The position numbers were made by a program, and so were the translations under genes. The notes beneath the pieces were generated by a model. That model ran no database searches. It was given only the letters and a program-made list of their open reading frames with translations, and had not been told where the DNA came from. DNA of 64,000 nucleotides from CBDAQA01 sp965198865 (GTDB taxonomy: Bacteria; Planctomycetota; Phycisphaerae; Tepidisphaerales; Tepidisphaeraceae): positions 62,001 through 126,000 of the forward strand of contig CBDAQA010000020.1 of the NCBI GenBank assembly GCA_965198865.1, read 5' to 3'. This document shows, one piece after another, positions 19,783 to 29,257 of this stretch (positions are counted from its first letter, which is position 1; every line of letters starts with the position of its first letter).

Positions 19783-20962
19783 TCATAGGCTGTCAAACTC
19801 GGCAAACCGCCCCCGCGCCTGGGCCCACCGCTCATCCCCCGTCGGCCCAAACACCGGCGTCTCGACCGACGCCCGCACGCTCGCCCGCACCTCGGCGATC
19901 GACGCGACGTGGCCCAGCGCCACCGCCTGCACCAGCACGTTGCCGATCGCGCTCGCCTCGACCGGGCCGGCGATCACCTCGCGACCGGTCGCCTCGGCGG
20001 TGAACGTGTTCAACAGGTCGCTCCGCGACCCGCCGCCCACCACGTGGATGCGCGCCACCGTTCGTCCCGTCACCGCCTCCAGGTCGTCCAGCGTCGACCG
20101 GTACAGCAGGGCCAGGCTTTCCAGCACGCACCGCGCGAACTGCCCCGGCGTCTCCGGCACGGGCTGGCCGGTCTCTCGGCAGAAGTCGGTCACCTTGCCC
20201 GGCATCCCACCGTGCGACGCGAACCGCTCGTCGTCCGGCCGGATGATCGACCGGAACGGCTCGGCGGTGCCGGCCTGCTCGGTCAACGTGCCGTAATCGA
20301 TCTCCATCCCCTGGGCCGCCCACGACCGCCGCAGCTCCTGCAGCACCCACAGGCCGACGATGTTCTTCAGGATCCGCGTCGTCCCGCCGAACCCGGCCTC
20401 GTTGGTGAAGTTCAGCCGCCGCACCCGCTCGTTGATCAGCGGGGCCGGCAGCTCCACGCCGAGCAGCGACCAAGTGCCCGACGACAGGAACGCCCAGTCG
20501 TCGCCGCCGCTCGTCGGCACGGCCGCCACGGCGGCACCGGTGTCGTGCAAGCAGCTGGCGACCACCTGCGGCGCGACGCCGACCTCGCCGGCCAGGTCGG
20601 CCAGCATCGGCCCCAGCACCGTGCCCGGCGGGACGATCTGCGGGAACAGGTGCGCCGGCAGGCCGCACCGCTCGATCAGCAGCTTCGACCACTGCCGGCT
20701 GCGCGGGTCGTAGATCTGCGTCGTGCTGGCCAGCGACTCGTCGACGCGGGGGACGCCGCTGAACAGGTAGTTGAAGTAGTCGCCGACCGTCAGGAACAGG
20801 TCGGCCCGCTCCAACAGCGGGCGGCAGTTCTCCGTGTCCGCCACCAGCTGGTACAGCGTGTTGATCGGCATGAACTGGATGCCGGTCTGCTCGAAGATCA
20901 CGTCCTCGCCGACGTCCCGCCGGACCCGCTCGTACGGCCCGGCCGTGCGCGGGTCGCGGCCG
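19783..20962 (-). pseudogene. Rhamnulokinase-like (FGGY kinase) gene lacking its 5' part
   Basis: The minus-strand frame encodes the C-terminal three quarters of a rhamnulokinase: RDPRTAGPYERVRRDV, FEQTGIQFMPINTLYQL, STTQIYDPRSRQWSK, AFLSSGTWSLLGVELP and the nucleotide-binding HVVGGGSRSDLLN are all recognisable. Homology ends abruptly upstream of RDPRTAG, removing roughly the first 115 residues with the N-terminal FGGY lobe. The frame stays open to 21210, but the added residues (for example GPVDAVGQQAVQAG) are not kinase-like; they are the antisense of a fucose-isomerase-like fragment. Rhamnulokinase phosphorylates L-rhamnulose; related enzymes act on L-fuculose. As it stands it cannot make a complete kinase. 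The breakpoint is given to within about 10 bp. Confidence 0.8.
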
Positions 20963-21535
20963 GCCTGGACGGCCTGCTGACCGACCGCGTCCACCGGGCC
21001 ATGGGCCAGCCGGTCGAGAACACGCTGCACGACCTGCGCTGGGGCGACCCCGACCGCAGCGGCACCACGGCCGACTACGTCTGGGTGTTCCTGATCAGCG
21101 GCAGCGCCCCCCCCCGCCCACTTCGCCGGCGGCCGGGCCGGGGCCGACTCCATGCGGCAGCCGCCGATGTACTTCCGCCTCGGCGGCGGCACCCTCCGCG
21201 GCATCAGCAAGCCCGGCGAGATCGTCTGGAGCCGGTTCTACGTCGAGGACAACAGGCTGAAGCTGGACATCGGCCGCGGCCAGGCGATTGCCCTGCCCGA
21301 AGCCGAGACCAAGCGGCGCTGGGACGCGACGACGCCGCAGTGGCCGATCATGCACGCCGTCACGTACGGCACCAGCCGCGACCAGATGATGGCCCAGCAC
21401 AAGAGCAACCACATCCAGGTCGTCTACGCGACCGACGCCGACACCGCCGACCGCGCCGCCCTGGCCAAGGCGCAGCTCGCCCACGACTTGGGCGTCGAGG
21501 TGAACGTCTGCGGCACCCGCAAGCCGACGCGGCAT
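20963..21535 (+). pseudogene. 3' fragment of an L-fucose/L-arabinose-isomerase-like gene, frameshifted
   Basis: The plus strand directly after the kinase breakpoint encodes the C-terminal part of a sugar isomerase of the fucose-isomerase type: GLLTDRVHRAMGQPVENTLH, DYVWVFLISGSAPP, then in another frame HFAGG, MYFRLGGGTLRG, AVTYGTSRDQMMAQHKSNHI and LAHDLGVEVNVCG. The first part is in one frame up to a run of nine C (21107-21115) and the rest is in the next frame; with eight C the two parts join cleanly as SAPPAHFAGG. There is no N-terminal part and no stop where the protein should end, the frame running on toward tRNA-Arg. Such isomerases usually travel with the fuculo/rhamnulokinase, which is also broken here. 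Confidence 0.75.
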
Positions 21536-21640
21536 GGCAGGGATAACCGTCGAATGCCCCATCGACGCGCCTTGACACCAGCCCTCGACGTGCCGATGAT
21601 TCGCGACCCTCTGCGACGGCCCACCGTCGCGGCGGACGGC

Positions 21641-21714
<74 letters not shown>

Positions 21715-21726
21715 TTTCCCTTCCAC

Positions 21727-21760
21727 AAAAAAAGGACGGCTCTTCCCCTCGATCGTCCTT
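21727..21760 (-). terminator. Rho-independent terminator facing the tRNA-Arg gene
   Basis: AAGGACG at 21732-21738 pairs with CGTCCTT at 21754-21760 across a 15-base loop. On the minus strand the stem ends in a run of seven T (complement of A 21727-21733). It would stop minus-strand transcription coming from the GH92 gene direction before it runs antisense into tRNA-Arg. Confidence 0.55.
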
Positions 21761-21884
21761 GGGACCCCGAGTGTCCGCCAAAGTATCTGTGTTCTCGGCC
21801 CATCGCTGAAAGTGTCCATATGTCACCGCGAATGCACGGCAAGGCAGTCAATCGGCTCTGTCGCTAACGGACCCAGCTCGAACT

Positions 21885-22560
21885 CGAATTTTACCCGACC
21901 TGGGCCAGAACCACGCGAAGGGCTATCGCTGCGCGATTGGGAAGGTGCCGAACGGGACCGACGCCCGGTTCTGGCGTGGGCACAACCAAGGGGAAGCCCA
22001 AAGACTCGCCAGCTTCTATCTGTCGACCTGGTGTGAAACGTCCGGCAAGGTGGGACTCACTGGACGACCGACGTGATCCAGCGGGTTCAGGAGCAATGTA
22101 CCCCCGATCAACGAGGGCTACCGGTCGCTGGCGAACCGGCTGAAGAACGTCGCCGGCCGCTCGTACCGTCGGGCGGCCGAGTCCCGCGACTGGGCGGACG
22201 AACGTGCACGCGCCACCTCGCCCCCGGCTCCCCACCTGCCGAGATGGTCTCAGACGGCTTCAACCGCACGACCGGCTCGACCTTGTACGAAACGATCGAC
22301 GCGTATCTGCTGTCGATGGCGGGCGAGCAGAAGAGCGAGAGCCACGGGTGGCGGGCGAAGCGGGTGGTGGAGCAGAAGCTGAAACTCGTCCTGCTTAACG
22401 CTCGGCGGCGCGTGGGTCGGCATCAACTGCTCGACGTGGGCCGAGACGGCGACCCGCTCGGATCGCGTTGCGCCGTGAGCTTCTGTAGTGAGCAGGCGAT
22501 CCGACGCACATCAACCGCGACTACGACCGGGCTCAGAGTTCATCTGCCTTTGCAACGATG
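21885..22560 (+). pseudogene. Decayed remnant, possibly a tyrosine integrase N-terminal region
   Basis: No intact gene is present. In one plus frame the sequence reads LGQNHAKGYRCAIGKVPNGT, ARFWRGHNQGEAQRLASFYL, then meets a stop near 22073. In another frame from about 22240 it reads TTGSTLYETIDAYLLSM and GEQKSESHGWRAKRVVEQKL. The first part resembles the N-terminal arm-type region of planctomycete phage-like integrases (a GYRxxIGKxPNGxxxxFWxG pattern), and the second resembles a SAM-like N-terminal domain. There is no catalytic R...HxxR...Y region. The remnant is 3' of tRNA-Arg and points away from it. The family assignment is an inference from memory; the protein-like composition in two shifted frames is what the sequence shows. 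Confidence 0.4.
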
Positions 22561-22581
22561 AACAACAGGTCCGCTGGGCGC

Positions 22582-24714
22582 CTACTGCACGGTGACGGTC
22601 AGGTCCTTTCCCCTCATCAGCTCGTGGTGCGGCACGAAGTAGCCTTGGACCTTCCTGCCGTCGTAGCTGATGTCAACGATCCTCCGGCCCGAGCCGCGGC
22701 GGCGGATCGTGACCGTCTCATTGGGGGACACGCGCAGCGCGACCGTGTCGAAGATCGGCACCGTGACGATGTAGTCCTCATCCGCCGGCGAGTAGGGATA
22801 GAGGCCGATCGCGTTGTAGACGTACCAGGCGGACATCTCGCCGGCGTCGTCCATGCCGCACAGCGCGTTGCCGTCCTTGCCCATTCCGTAGAACCGATCC
22901 ATGATCGTGTCGAGGATGGCCTGGGCCTTCTCCTGGCGGCCAACGAAGTAGTAGAGGTATGTGAAGCCATGGTCCGGCTGGTTCCCGTGGCAGTACTGGC
23001 CGATGAAGCAATTGATGTTGTCGGCGATGTAGTTGGGGTTCCAGGGAATGGAGTAGAGGGAATCGAGGTGATCTTCAAAATCAGCCTTGCTCTTGTACAG
23101 GCCGATGAGCCCCGCTGAGTCGTGCGGCGCGAAGAAGGAGGATTGCCAGGCGTTGGCCTCGCGGTACATGTACTCGTAGTAGGGGTACTGCGGGTTGAAC
23201 GGCGTGACCCAGTCGCCGTTGGCCAGCCGCCCCCGCATCAGTCCCGTCGAGGGGTCGAACACGTTCTTGTAGTTGCGCGACCGCTGCATGAAGGTGCGGA
23301 AGTTCGGCTCATCGTGCAGCTCCCTGGCCAGCAGCGCAACGGCGTAGTCGTCGTAGGCGTACTCGAGGGTCTTGGTGACGCCGGCCTTGGCCTTGGTGCC
23401 GACCTCGGGGTGCGGAACGTCGGGGGTGGAGACGTACCCCTTGTCCATGTACTCCTTGATGTAGGGCCGCGTGCCACCCTCGACGGTGGCGTTCCGCAGG
23501 AGCAGGCGGTAGGCGCTCGCCACGTCGTAGTCGCGGAGGCCGCGCAGGTAGGAGCCGGCGATGAAGGGGGCGGCATGGTCGCCGTGGAAGAAGGTCGGGA
23601 TGAACCCGGTCTTCTCGCCGCGGTCGATCAGGGACCGGATCACGTCGGTCGCCACGTCGGGGGCGAGGGTGTCGAGCAGGACCAGCTTGTTGCGGTAGTC
23701 GTCCCACAGGGACGGGAGCGTGTAGTACCGGAATCCCTTGCGGACGACCTGCCGGGCCTCGTCGAGGAAGTCACCGTTGGCGTCGCTCCGCAGGGCGGGC
23801 CAGAGGAACGAGCGGTACAGGCAGGAGTAGAACAGCCGGCGCTGCCGGTCCGTCCCGCCCGACACCCGCACCTTCGAGAGCAGCGCCTCCCACGTGGCCG
23901 CGGCCTCCCGCCGGACCTGGTCAAAGCTCTTGTCGCCGACTTCCGCCGCCAGGTTCTCCTTGGCGTTGGCCGTGCTGACGAACGACAGGCCGACCTTGAT
24001 CTCCAGGGGGCGCTCGGCGTTCTCGAACGCCACGACGGGCACGTCCCTGCGCTGGCCCTTCAACGCGTCGACCGACTTGATCCTGCGGTTGGCGACCGCG
24101 TAGAAGAACACCCGCTCGCCGGCCTGCTGGAACCCGGCGAAGGCGGCATCGCCGTCGCGGTCGATCTTCCAGTCGCGCACCTTCTCGTTCGAGATCGCGA
24201 GGTCGACGATCAGCTTCTTGTCGCCGCCGGCGGTGTAGGTGTACTTGTGATAACCGCAGCGCAACGTCGACGTCAGCTCGGCGTTGATCTTGTGCCGTTC
24301 CAAGAGCACCTGGTAGTAGCCGGGGTGGGCCGACTCGGTCGCGTGGCTGAAGGTGGACGCGAAGTCGTCAGGGTCGACGTCGCCGGAGGTGGGAAACAGG
24401 GGGATGTTGCACAGGTTCCAGTGGCCCTTGTTCGTGTGGGCGAAGGCGCGGATGGTCGGGTTCTCGTACTCGTACCCGGCCCCGCTGCCGAACCGGGTGA
24501 TCGGGCTCAACTGGACCATCGCATTGGGGACGGATGCCCCCGGGAAGACAAGGCCGGCCCACACGCGCCATGGAGGGTCGAAGCCGATCTCCTTCGGGTC
24601 GGTCAGCGGGGCCGTCCCCAGAAAAGGGTTGACTTGATCCGTGAGTTGATCCTGACCCCGTGCGGTGGAGGCCGCGAGCAGGATCAGGACGATGGCGGTG
24701 AAGCGAGTGATCAT
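22582..24714 (-). CDS. GH92 alpha-mannosidase, exported
   Basis: A 710-residue calcium-dependent exo-alpha-mannosidase of family GH92. The start at 24714 gives a standard signal peptide (ITRFTAIVLILLAASTARGQ). The mature protein begins DQVNPFLGT, the family signature, followed by the N-terminal beta-sandwich (FPGASVPNAMVQLSP, GYEYENPTIRAFAHTN) and an (alpha/alpha)6 catalytic domain with FLWPALRSD, YYTLPSLWDDYRNK, GNQPDHGFTYLYYF and GMDDAGEMSAWYVYNAIG. The last motif is the family's G-N-[ED]-D-x-G-Q-M-S-A-W with Q replaced by E. GH92 enzymes remove alpha-1,2/1,3/1,4/1,6-linked mannose from N-glycans or yeast mannan; linkage cannot be told from sequence. It ends just before the integrase-like remnant and stands apart from the seven-gene hydrolase cluster, although GH76 in that cluster would supply substrate. 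Confidence 0.93.
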   Translation of the reverse strand: MITRFTAIVLILLAASTARGQDQLTDQVNPFLGTAPLTDPKEIGFDPPWRVWAGLVFPGASVPNAMVQLSPITRFGSGAGYEYENPTIRAFAHTNKGHWNLCNIPLFPTSGDVDPDDFASTFSHATESAHPGYYQVLLERHKINAELTSTLRCGYHKYTYTAGGDKKLIVDLAISNEKVRDWKIDRDGDAAFAGFQQAGERVFFYAVANRRIKSVDALKGQRRDVPVVAFENAERPLEIKVGLSFVSTANAKENLAAEVGDKSFDQVRREAAATWEALLSKVRVSGGTDRQRRLFYSCLYRSFLWPALRSDANGDFLDEARQVVRKGFRYYTLPSLWDDYRNKLVLLDTLAPDVATDVIRSLIDRGEKTGFIPTFFHGDHAAPFIAGSYLRGLRDYDVASAYRLLLRNATVEGGTRPYIKEYMDKGYVSTPDVPHPEVGTKAKAGVTKTLEYAYDDYAVALLARELHDEPNFRTFMQRSRNYKNVFDPSTGLMRGRLANGDWVTPFNPQYPYYEYMYREANAWQSSFFAPHDSAGLIGLYKSKADFEDHLDSLYSIPWNPNYIADNINCFIGQYCHGNQPDHGFTYLYYFVGRQEKAQAILDTIMDRFYGMGKDGNALCGMDDAGEMSAWYVYNAIGLYPYSPADEDYIVTVPIFDTVALRVSPNETVTIRRRGSGRRIVDISYDGRKVQGYFVPHHELMRGKDLTVTVQ

Positions 24715-24902
24715 GGCAGCGACAACCGTGGAAAGGCCCGTGAATGTCGCGATGCTGCGGGCCCGCGGCGGGCCGGCTCGCGCGGTGCGCCGCCGGGCTA
24801 ACGCTCGGGAACCGGCGCGGCTGGTTCCGACTGTCAATCGGTGAGAACCGCCGGGTCAAATGGGTCCCCGCGGGGCCACGTCGGGGCGGCGAGGTCCTGT
24901 GG

Positions 24903-25808
24903 CTAGTTGCTGCCATGGGTGTCGGTCGCGTCCGGCCCGCCGGCGTTCTTGACCGCCCGCCACGGATCGTCGCCCCAGCGAATGCCCGGCGACAGTCCCA
25001 TCAACGATCGGATGCGATCGGCGTCCAACGGTGTGGCGGGACTGTAGACGATCATCCCGAGGTCCGGGCGGCCGTCGACCGCGAACCCGGAGTAGTCCAG
25101 TTCGATCAGGCCAAGGGTCGCGTGCCGGAGGCGCTTGGTCCCTTCGCCGTGCGGGCGGACATCGTTGTCGCGCCACAGGGCTGCGAAGTCGGGGCTGCGG
25201 GCGCAGAGCTCTTCCAACAACGGCGCGACGTCCCGCGCGGCACCCGCCCGCGTCACGTCCGCCCGGAACGCGGCGACCACGAAGCGGGCAACGCCCGCCC
25301 AGTCGTCCTGGGACGCCCGAACACGGGGGTCGCAGAACAACAGGCGGAGGATGTTGCGCTCCGCCGCCGGCAGCGCGCCGTAGTCGGTCAGCACGACCGC
25401 CGCCGCACGGTTCCACGCCACCACGTCCCACGTGGGGGTCTTGACGATCGCGGGGCTGACCTCCATTGCGTCCAGCAGGCGCTGCAACCGTGGCGTGACG
25501 CCCCCGGCAACCCTGTACCTCACCTCCGGCGGATGCCCGAGCCCGAGCATGAACAGGTGCTCGCGCTCCGGCTCGGTCAGCATCAGCCCGCGGGCGATCC
25601 GGTCCAACACGTCCGGCGAGGGCGGGCCACCGCGCCCCTGCTCAAGCCACGTGTACCACGCGGGGCTGATGTCGGCACGCTGCGCGACCTCCTCCCGGCG
25701 CAGCCCCGGCGTGCGACGGCGCCGCCTGCAGATGCCGAGCGCAGCCGGGTCGAGCCGGCCGCGGCGATCCTTGAGGTAGGCGCCCAGCGGGCTGTCTGGC
25801 TTGGACAT
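24903..25808 (-). CDS. XRE-family regulator with MmyB-like ligand-binding domain
   Basis: A 301-residue transcriptional regulator. The start at 25808 has AGGA seven bases upstream (CAGGAACGACATG). Residues about 8-80 hold the helix-turn-helix (LGAYLKDRRGRL, RTPGLRREEVAQRADISPAW, YTWLEQGR), and the rest is the MmyB-like PAS-type domain (DAMEVSPAIVKTPTWDVVAW, WNRAAAVVLTDYG, FCDPRVR, ELDYSGFAVDGRPDLGMIVY). MmyB-type proteins of this kind are very often divergent from a single short-chain dehydrogenase or epimerase gene, exactly as here (SDR at 25905). The ligand is unknown; the family fold can bind fatty-acid-like molecules. Most likely a repressor of the divergent gene. Confidence 0.93.
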   Translation of the reverse strand: MSKPDSPLGAYLKDRRGRLDPAALGICRRRRRTPGLRREEVAQRADISPAWYTWLEQGRGGPPSPDVLDRIARGLMLTEPEREHLFMLGLGHPPEVRYRVAGGVTPRLQRLLDAMEVSPAIVKTPTWDVVAWNRAAAVVLTDYGALPAAERNILRLLFCDPRVRASQDDWAGVARFVVAAFRADVTRAGAARDVAPLLEELCARSPDFAALWRDNDVRPHGEGTKRLRHATLGLIELDYSGFAVDGRPDLGMIVYSPATPLDADRIRSLMGLSPGIRWGDDPWRAVKNAGGPDATDTHGSN

Positions 25809-25904
25809 GTCGTTCCTGTGAATCACTATCCCACGATATCGCCAACGCTTTTCCGGCCCAGTTTCGCGCGTACCGTGACGCTCCGAACCCAAGGAGAACC
25901 CACC
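25809..25904. promoter_or_regulatory. Divergent promoter region between the MmyB-type regulator and the SDR gene
   Basis: A 96-bp spacer with start codons facing outwards. It contains the ribosome-binding sites of both genes (AAGGAGA at 25891-25897 on the plus strand, AGGA before the regulator) and is the expected operator region. A partly AT-rich stretch is present near 25820-25860. No palindrome long enough to call an operator was identified. Confidence 0.4.
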
Positions 25905-26798
25905 ATGCGAATCTTCGTGACCGGCTCGACAGGCTTCATCGGCTCCAGGATTGTACCGGAACTCATCGGCGCGGGGCACCAGGTGCTCGGCCTGACGCGG
26001 TCCGCCGCCGGCGCCCGATCGCTCGCGGCGGCGGGTGCCGAGGCGCACCGGGGCGACATCGAGGACCCGGACAGCCTCCGCAGCGGGGCGGCCGGGTGCG
26101 ACGGCGTGATCCACACCGCCTTCGACCACAACTTTGCCAACTTCGTCGCCAACTGCCAGAAGGACCAACGCGCGATCGAGGCGCTGGGCTCGGCACTGGA
26201 GGGTTCCGACCGCCCGCTGATCATCACGTCGACGACGGCGATCGGCACGGCCGTCCCGGGCCAGCCCGCGACCGAGGACCACTTCAACGCGGAACATCCG
26301 AATCCCAGGGTCGCCTCCGAACGGGCGGGGCGCGAGCTGTCGCAGCGCGGCGTGAACGTGTCGGTCGTGCGCCTGTCCCAGATCCACGACACCGACAAGC
26401 AGGGCCTCGTAACCGACGTGATCGAGCTGGCGCGGCAGCGGGGAGTCTCGGCCTACCTCGGCGAAGGGCTGAACAGGTGGTCGGCGACGCACGTCTCCGA
26501 TGCCGCCCGCCTGTTCAGGCTGGCGGTGGAGAGGCGCGAGCCCGGGGCCAGGTACCACGCGACCGCCGAGGAGGGGATCACGTTCCGGCGGATCGCCGAG
26601 GCGGTCGGCCAGCGGACCGGCACGCCGGTGGTGGCCGTGTCGCCGGCTGAGGCCCCGGAACACTTCGGCTGGCTCACGGCGTTCGTGGGCAAGGACATGT
26701 CCGCCTCGAGCGCAAGGACGCAGGAATGGCTCGGCTGGCATCCGACCGGGCCGGGCCTCATCTGGGACCTTCAACAGGTGCAGCGCGCCGAATCCTGA
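25905..26798 (+). CDS. NAD(P)-dependent epimerase/dehydratase-like protein (extended SDR)
   Basis: A 297-residue cytoplasmic protein with a clear ribosome-binding site AAGGAGA eight bases upstream. The N-terminal MRIFVTGSTGFIGSRIVPEL carries the GxxGxxG dinucleotide-binding motif; GDIEDPDSL and DGVIHTAFDHN follow, as in atypical extended SDRs related to YbjT/NmrA and dihydroflavonol-reductase-like proteins. The C-terminal half has ATEDHFNAEHPNPRVASERA and WSATHVSDAARLFRLAVE. The classical active-site YxxxK is not evident (ASERAGRE occupies that area), which is common in this subgroup. Substrate unknown. It is divergent from the MmyB-type regulator, which very probably controls it. Confidence 0.9.
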   Translation: MRIFVTGSTGFIGSRIVPELIGAGHQVLGLTRSAAGARSLAAAGAEAHRGDIEDPDSLRSGAAGCDGVIHTAFDHNFANFVANCQKDQRAIEALGSALEGSDRPLIITSTTAIGTAVPGQPATEDHFNAEHPNPRVASERAGRELSQRGVNVSVVRLSQIHDTDKQGLVTDVIELARQRGVSAYLGEGLNRWSATHVSDAARLFRLAVERREPGARYHATAEEGITFRRIAEAVGQRTGTPVVAVSPAEAPEHFGWLTAFVGKDMSASSARTQEWLGWHPTGPGLIWDLQQVQRAES

Positions 26799-26855
26799 AC
26801 GGCGTTGCGGACAGCGGGCGAACGGCGCGAGCGGGGCCAGCCATGCACCAGCCGC

Positions 26856-29183
26856 TCAGGGTGCGGCGACGCAGCGGGTGATTGCCGCGAGAATTCGGGT
26901 GGCGTCGCCCGGGACATATCCGGCGACGCCGCCGACCGGTTGCCCGACCAAGCCGACCGACAGGTCCTCCGGCGAGTAGAACACCGCCAGCCGGCCCTTT
27001 AGCTGGAGCCCGCGCAGCATGGGTCGATTGATCGCGCCGCCCACCCGGTCGAACCTGCGATAGCCGAATGACGTTGATCCGGCCGTCGGGTTGCCGTCCC
27101 CGCGCTTGGACAGGTAGACGGCGGCATCGGGCGGCAGCACGGGCAGCCCGTGGGCGGCCTCGGCGAACAGCCGGGCCAGTTCGGCATCGGCGGCGGAGCG
27201 GTAGGAACTGCGACCGCCGGCGACGTCAACGAGCAGCGTCCCGCCGTTGGCGACGTAGTCGCGGATCGCCGTTCGGGCGGCGTCGGGCAGTCGCGCATCG
27301 GCGTCGCCGATGGTCAGGCTGGCCAACCTGAACCCGCCACCGGCCAGCTGCCCCGGGACGGCGGGGTCGACGGGCTGGACGTCCAGCTCGGCCACCTGGT
27401 CGTTGTGCAGGACGTTCGCCAGGCGCCGCCAGCCACCCGGTTCGGGGTCCCAGTTGCCGGCGTAGCGGAGGCGGGCGACCCTGACGGCCTTGGCGTTGGG
27501 CACGTCGGCCCGGCGGTCAATGAGGTACGTCTCGCCGCGCTGCCGCAGGCCCTCCTTGTCGACCGCGTACAGGAACAGGTCAATCATCAACTGTCCGTAC
27601 GTGTCGCGCTTGACCGGCTCGAACGACTGCGACTGCCACTGCCGCGCCGGGTCACCGCTGGGCAGCAGGACGGCCAACTCGCGGGCCCCGTTGCTCAGCG
27701 CCTCCACGGGGGGCTTGGTCGGCCAGCGGTCGCGGGGGAACGCGCCGTCGGTATAGATCGGGCTCGTCGGCTCCAACGGCCGGAAGCGGCGGCCGGGGAA
27801 CATCTGCTCGCCCAGCCGCCTGAACCCGTCCGCGAAGGCCGCCGACGAGCAGTCGGCGTGGCCGAGCAAGAGCCCGCCGTCCTCGCAGTAGGTCCGCAGC
27901 TTGGCCACGTCGGCGGGCGACAACGTCGGGGCCTGGCTCCCGGCCAGGTAGAGGACCGGGGCGTCGTGCAGGTCGTCCCGCGGGCCGGCCAGCGTGACCA
28001 CCTGCCAGTTCAGCGGCGACTCGATCTGCCGCCCGACCCACCGGGCGAGGTTCGCCACGTCCCGCGGCCGCTGGTTCCACATCGCCGGGCTCGACTTGGC
28101 CCCGCTCACCACCTCGTACTGCAGCTTGTTCATCATGATCGGGGCGCGGCTGCGGCTGAGGAACAGCAGGGCGAAGGCCGTGTCGGCGACGGCGTTGACG
28201 TTCTCGTTCTCCCGCAGGTTGTTCCACGACCCGTCCAGCCGCTGGTCGTGCACGGCCAGGTCTGCGCCCCAGGCGAACCAGTCGGTGTCGCCCAACCGCT
28301 TGTACCCGCTGGCCAGCCCGACGCGGCTGACGGCGAACAGGGTGTACCACCGCCGGTCCTGCCCCAGCGTCGTCAGCCGGCCGCCCAAGTAGCGGAGCCC
28401 CGCGTTGATCGCGGGGTCATCGATGTTCCCCTTGCACTGCGCCGCGAGCCGGGTGTGTTCCTGCGCCAGGTAGAGCGTGGCGACCCCGGCGGCGCCCATG
28501 GAAAGGGAGGTCGGCGTGTCGGACCCCGGCGTGCCCGTGGCCCAGTAGCACCACGCGCCGTCGGCCGCCTGCTGCCGGCGCCAGGCGGCGTCGACGTTCC
28601 GCCAGTAGCTGCCCGGCACCTCGCACCCGGCCTGCTCGAGCGACCACACGCCCAGGGCCGCGAGCTGGCTGACGCTGTGGTCGTACTCGTTGAGCTTGGA
28701 CGAGGCCAGGTAGCCGTAGAACCCGGCCGACTCGCCGCGCCCCGCGTGCATCGCCCGTTCCAGTTGGTCGCAGTCGTCCTGCTCAGCGCGGTGCAACCAT
28801 GGCTCGGGCGGGAGCTGGTTCCACACCTGCGCGCGCATCGCCCGGGCGTAGTTCCCCTTCAGCTCGGCCGATCGGAGGAAGGCGACGGCCGGCTGGAGGT
28901 GCGGGTCGCTCGAGCTCACGCCCGTCGCCAGCAGCGCCAGCGTGGCGATCGCCGTCATGCCACCCCACTGGCCGTTCCGGACCGAGTAGGGGTCGGTCTC
29001 AGCCGGGTCGCGGGCGGGGACCGCTTCCCAGTTGCCATGGGCCTGGGTCCGGAACAGGAAGTCGCGGCCACGATCCATCGCCTGCTGCACCTGTCGCGCG
29101 TCGGTGGCCCTGGCCGTCGTGCCCGACAGCGACAGGGTCACCAGACAGGCGGCCCGCAGGAGAAGATGGGGACGACGTCGCAT
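26856..29183 (-). CDS. Secreted protein with terpene-cyclase-like alpha/alpha toroid and DUF4159 domain
   Basis: A 775-residue protein. The start at 29183 gives a signal peptide (RRRPHLLLRAACLVTLSLSG). Residues about 30-400 hold repeated helices of the prenyltransferase/squalene-oxidase type (GRDFLFRTQAHGNWE, NGQWGGMTAIATLALLATG, AWRRQQAADGAWCYW, TSLSMGAAGVATLYLA). The C-terminal half has two Rossmann-like segments, one around DAPVLYLAGSQAPTLS and the DUF4159 region with YAGNWDPEPGGWRRL and RDYVANGGTLLVDVAGG. Such proteins are widespread in planctomycetes, often beside BatA/MoxR-type genes; the biochemical function is not known. Here it is the last gene of the seven-gene minus-strand cluster, 74 bp after the acetylesterase-GH76 gene. 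A role tied to polysaccharide use is inference from position only. Confidence 0.85.
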   Translation of the reverse strand: MRRRPHLLLRAACLVTLSLSGTTARATDARQVQQAMDRGRDFLFRTQAHGNWEAVPARDPAETDPYSVRNGQWGGMTAIATLALLATGVSSSDPHLQPAVAFLRSAELKGNYARAMRAQVWNQLPPEPWLHRAEQDDCDQLERAMHAGRGESAGFYGYLASSKLNEYDHSVSQLAALGVWSLEQAGCEVPGSYWRNVDAAWRRQQAADGAWCYWATGTPGSDTPTSLSMGAAGVATLYLAQEHTRLAAQCKGNIDDPAINAGLRYLGGRLTTLGQDRRWYTLFAVSRVGLASGYKRLGDTDWFAWGADLAVHDQRLDGSWNNLRENENVNAVADTAFALLFLSRSRAPIMMNKLQYEVVSGAKSSPAMWNQRPRDVANLARWVGRQIESPLNWQVVTLAGPRDDLHDAPVLYLAGSQAPTLSPADVAKLRTYCEDGGLLLGHADCSSAAFADGFRRLGEQMFPGRRFRPLEPTSPIYTDGAFPRDRWPTKPPVEALSNGARELAVLLPSGDPARQWQSQSFEPVKRDTYGQLMIDLFLYAVDKEGLRQRGETYLIDRRADVPNAKAVRVARLRYAGNWDPEPGGWRRLANVLHNDQVAELDVQPVDPAVPGQLAGGGFRLASLTIGDADARLPDAARTAIRDYVANGGTLLVDVAGGRSSYRSAADAELARLFAEAAHGLPVLPPDAAVYLSKRGDGNPTAGSTSFGYRRFDRVGGAINRPMLRGLQLKGRLAVFYSPEDLSVGLVGQPVGGVAGYVPGDATRILAAITRCVAAP

Positions 29184-29257
29184 GTGTGGCCAGGGTAGAG
29201 ATTCAGCTTGGTCCTGGGACACGCCGCCATGTCCGCTGGTTGCCCCGCCGCGCCGGG

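Noticed and set aside
20963..21210. Extension of the kinase frame upstream to 21210 as its true N-terminus
   Set aside because: These residues do not match FGGY kinases and are the antisense of the isomerase fragment.
27150..29198. 682-codon plus-strand frame over the DUF4159 gene
   Set aside because: No domain is recognisable and it is antisense to a full-length secreted protein.
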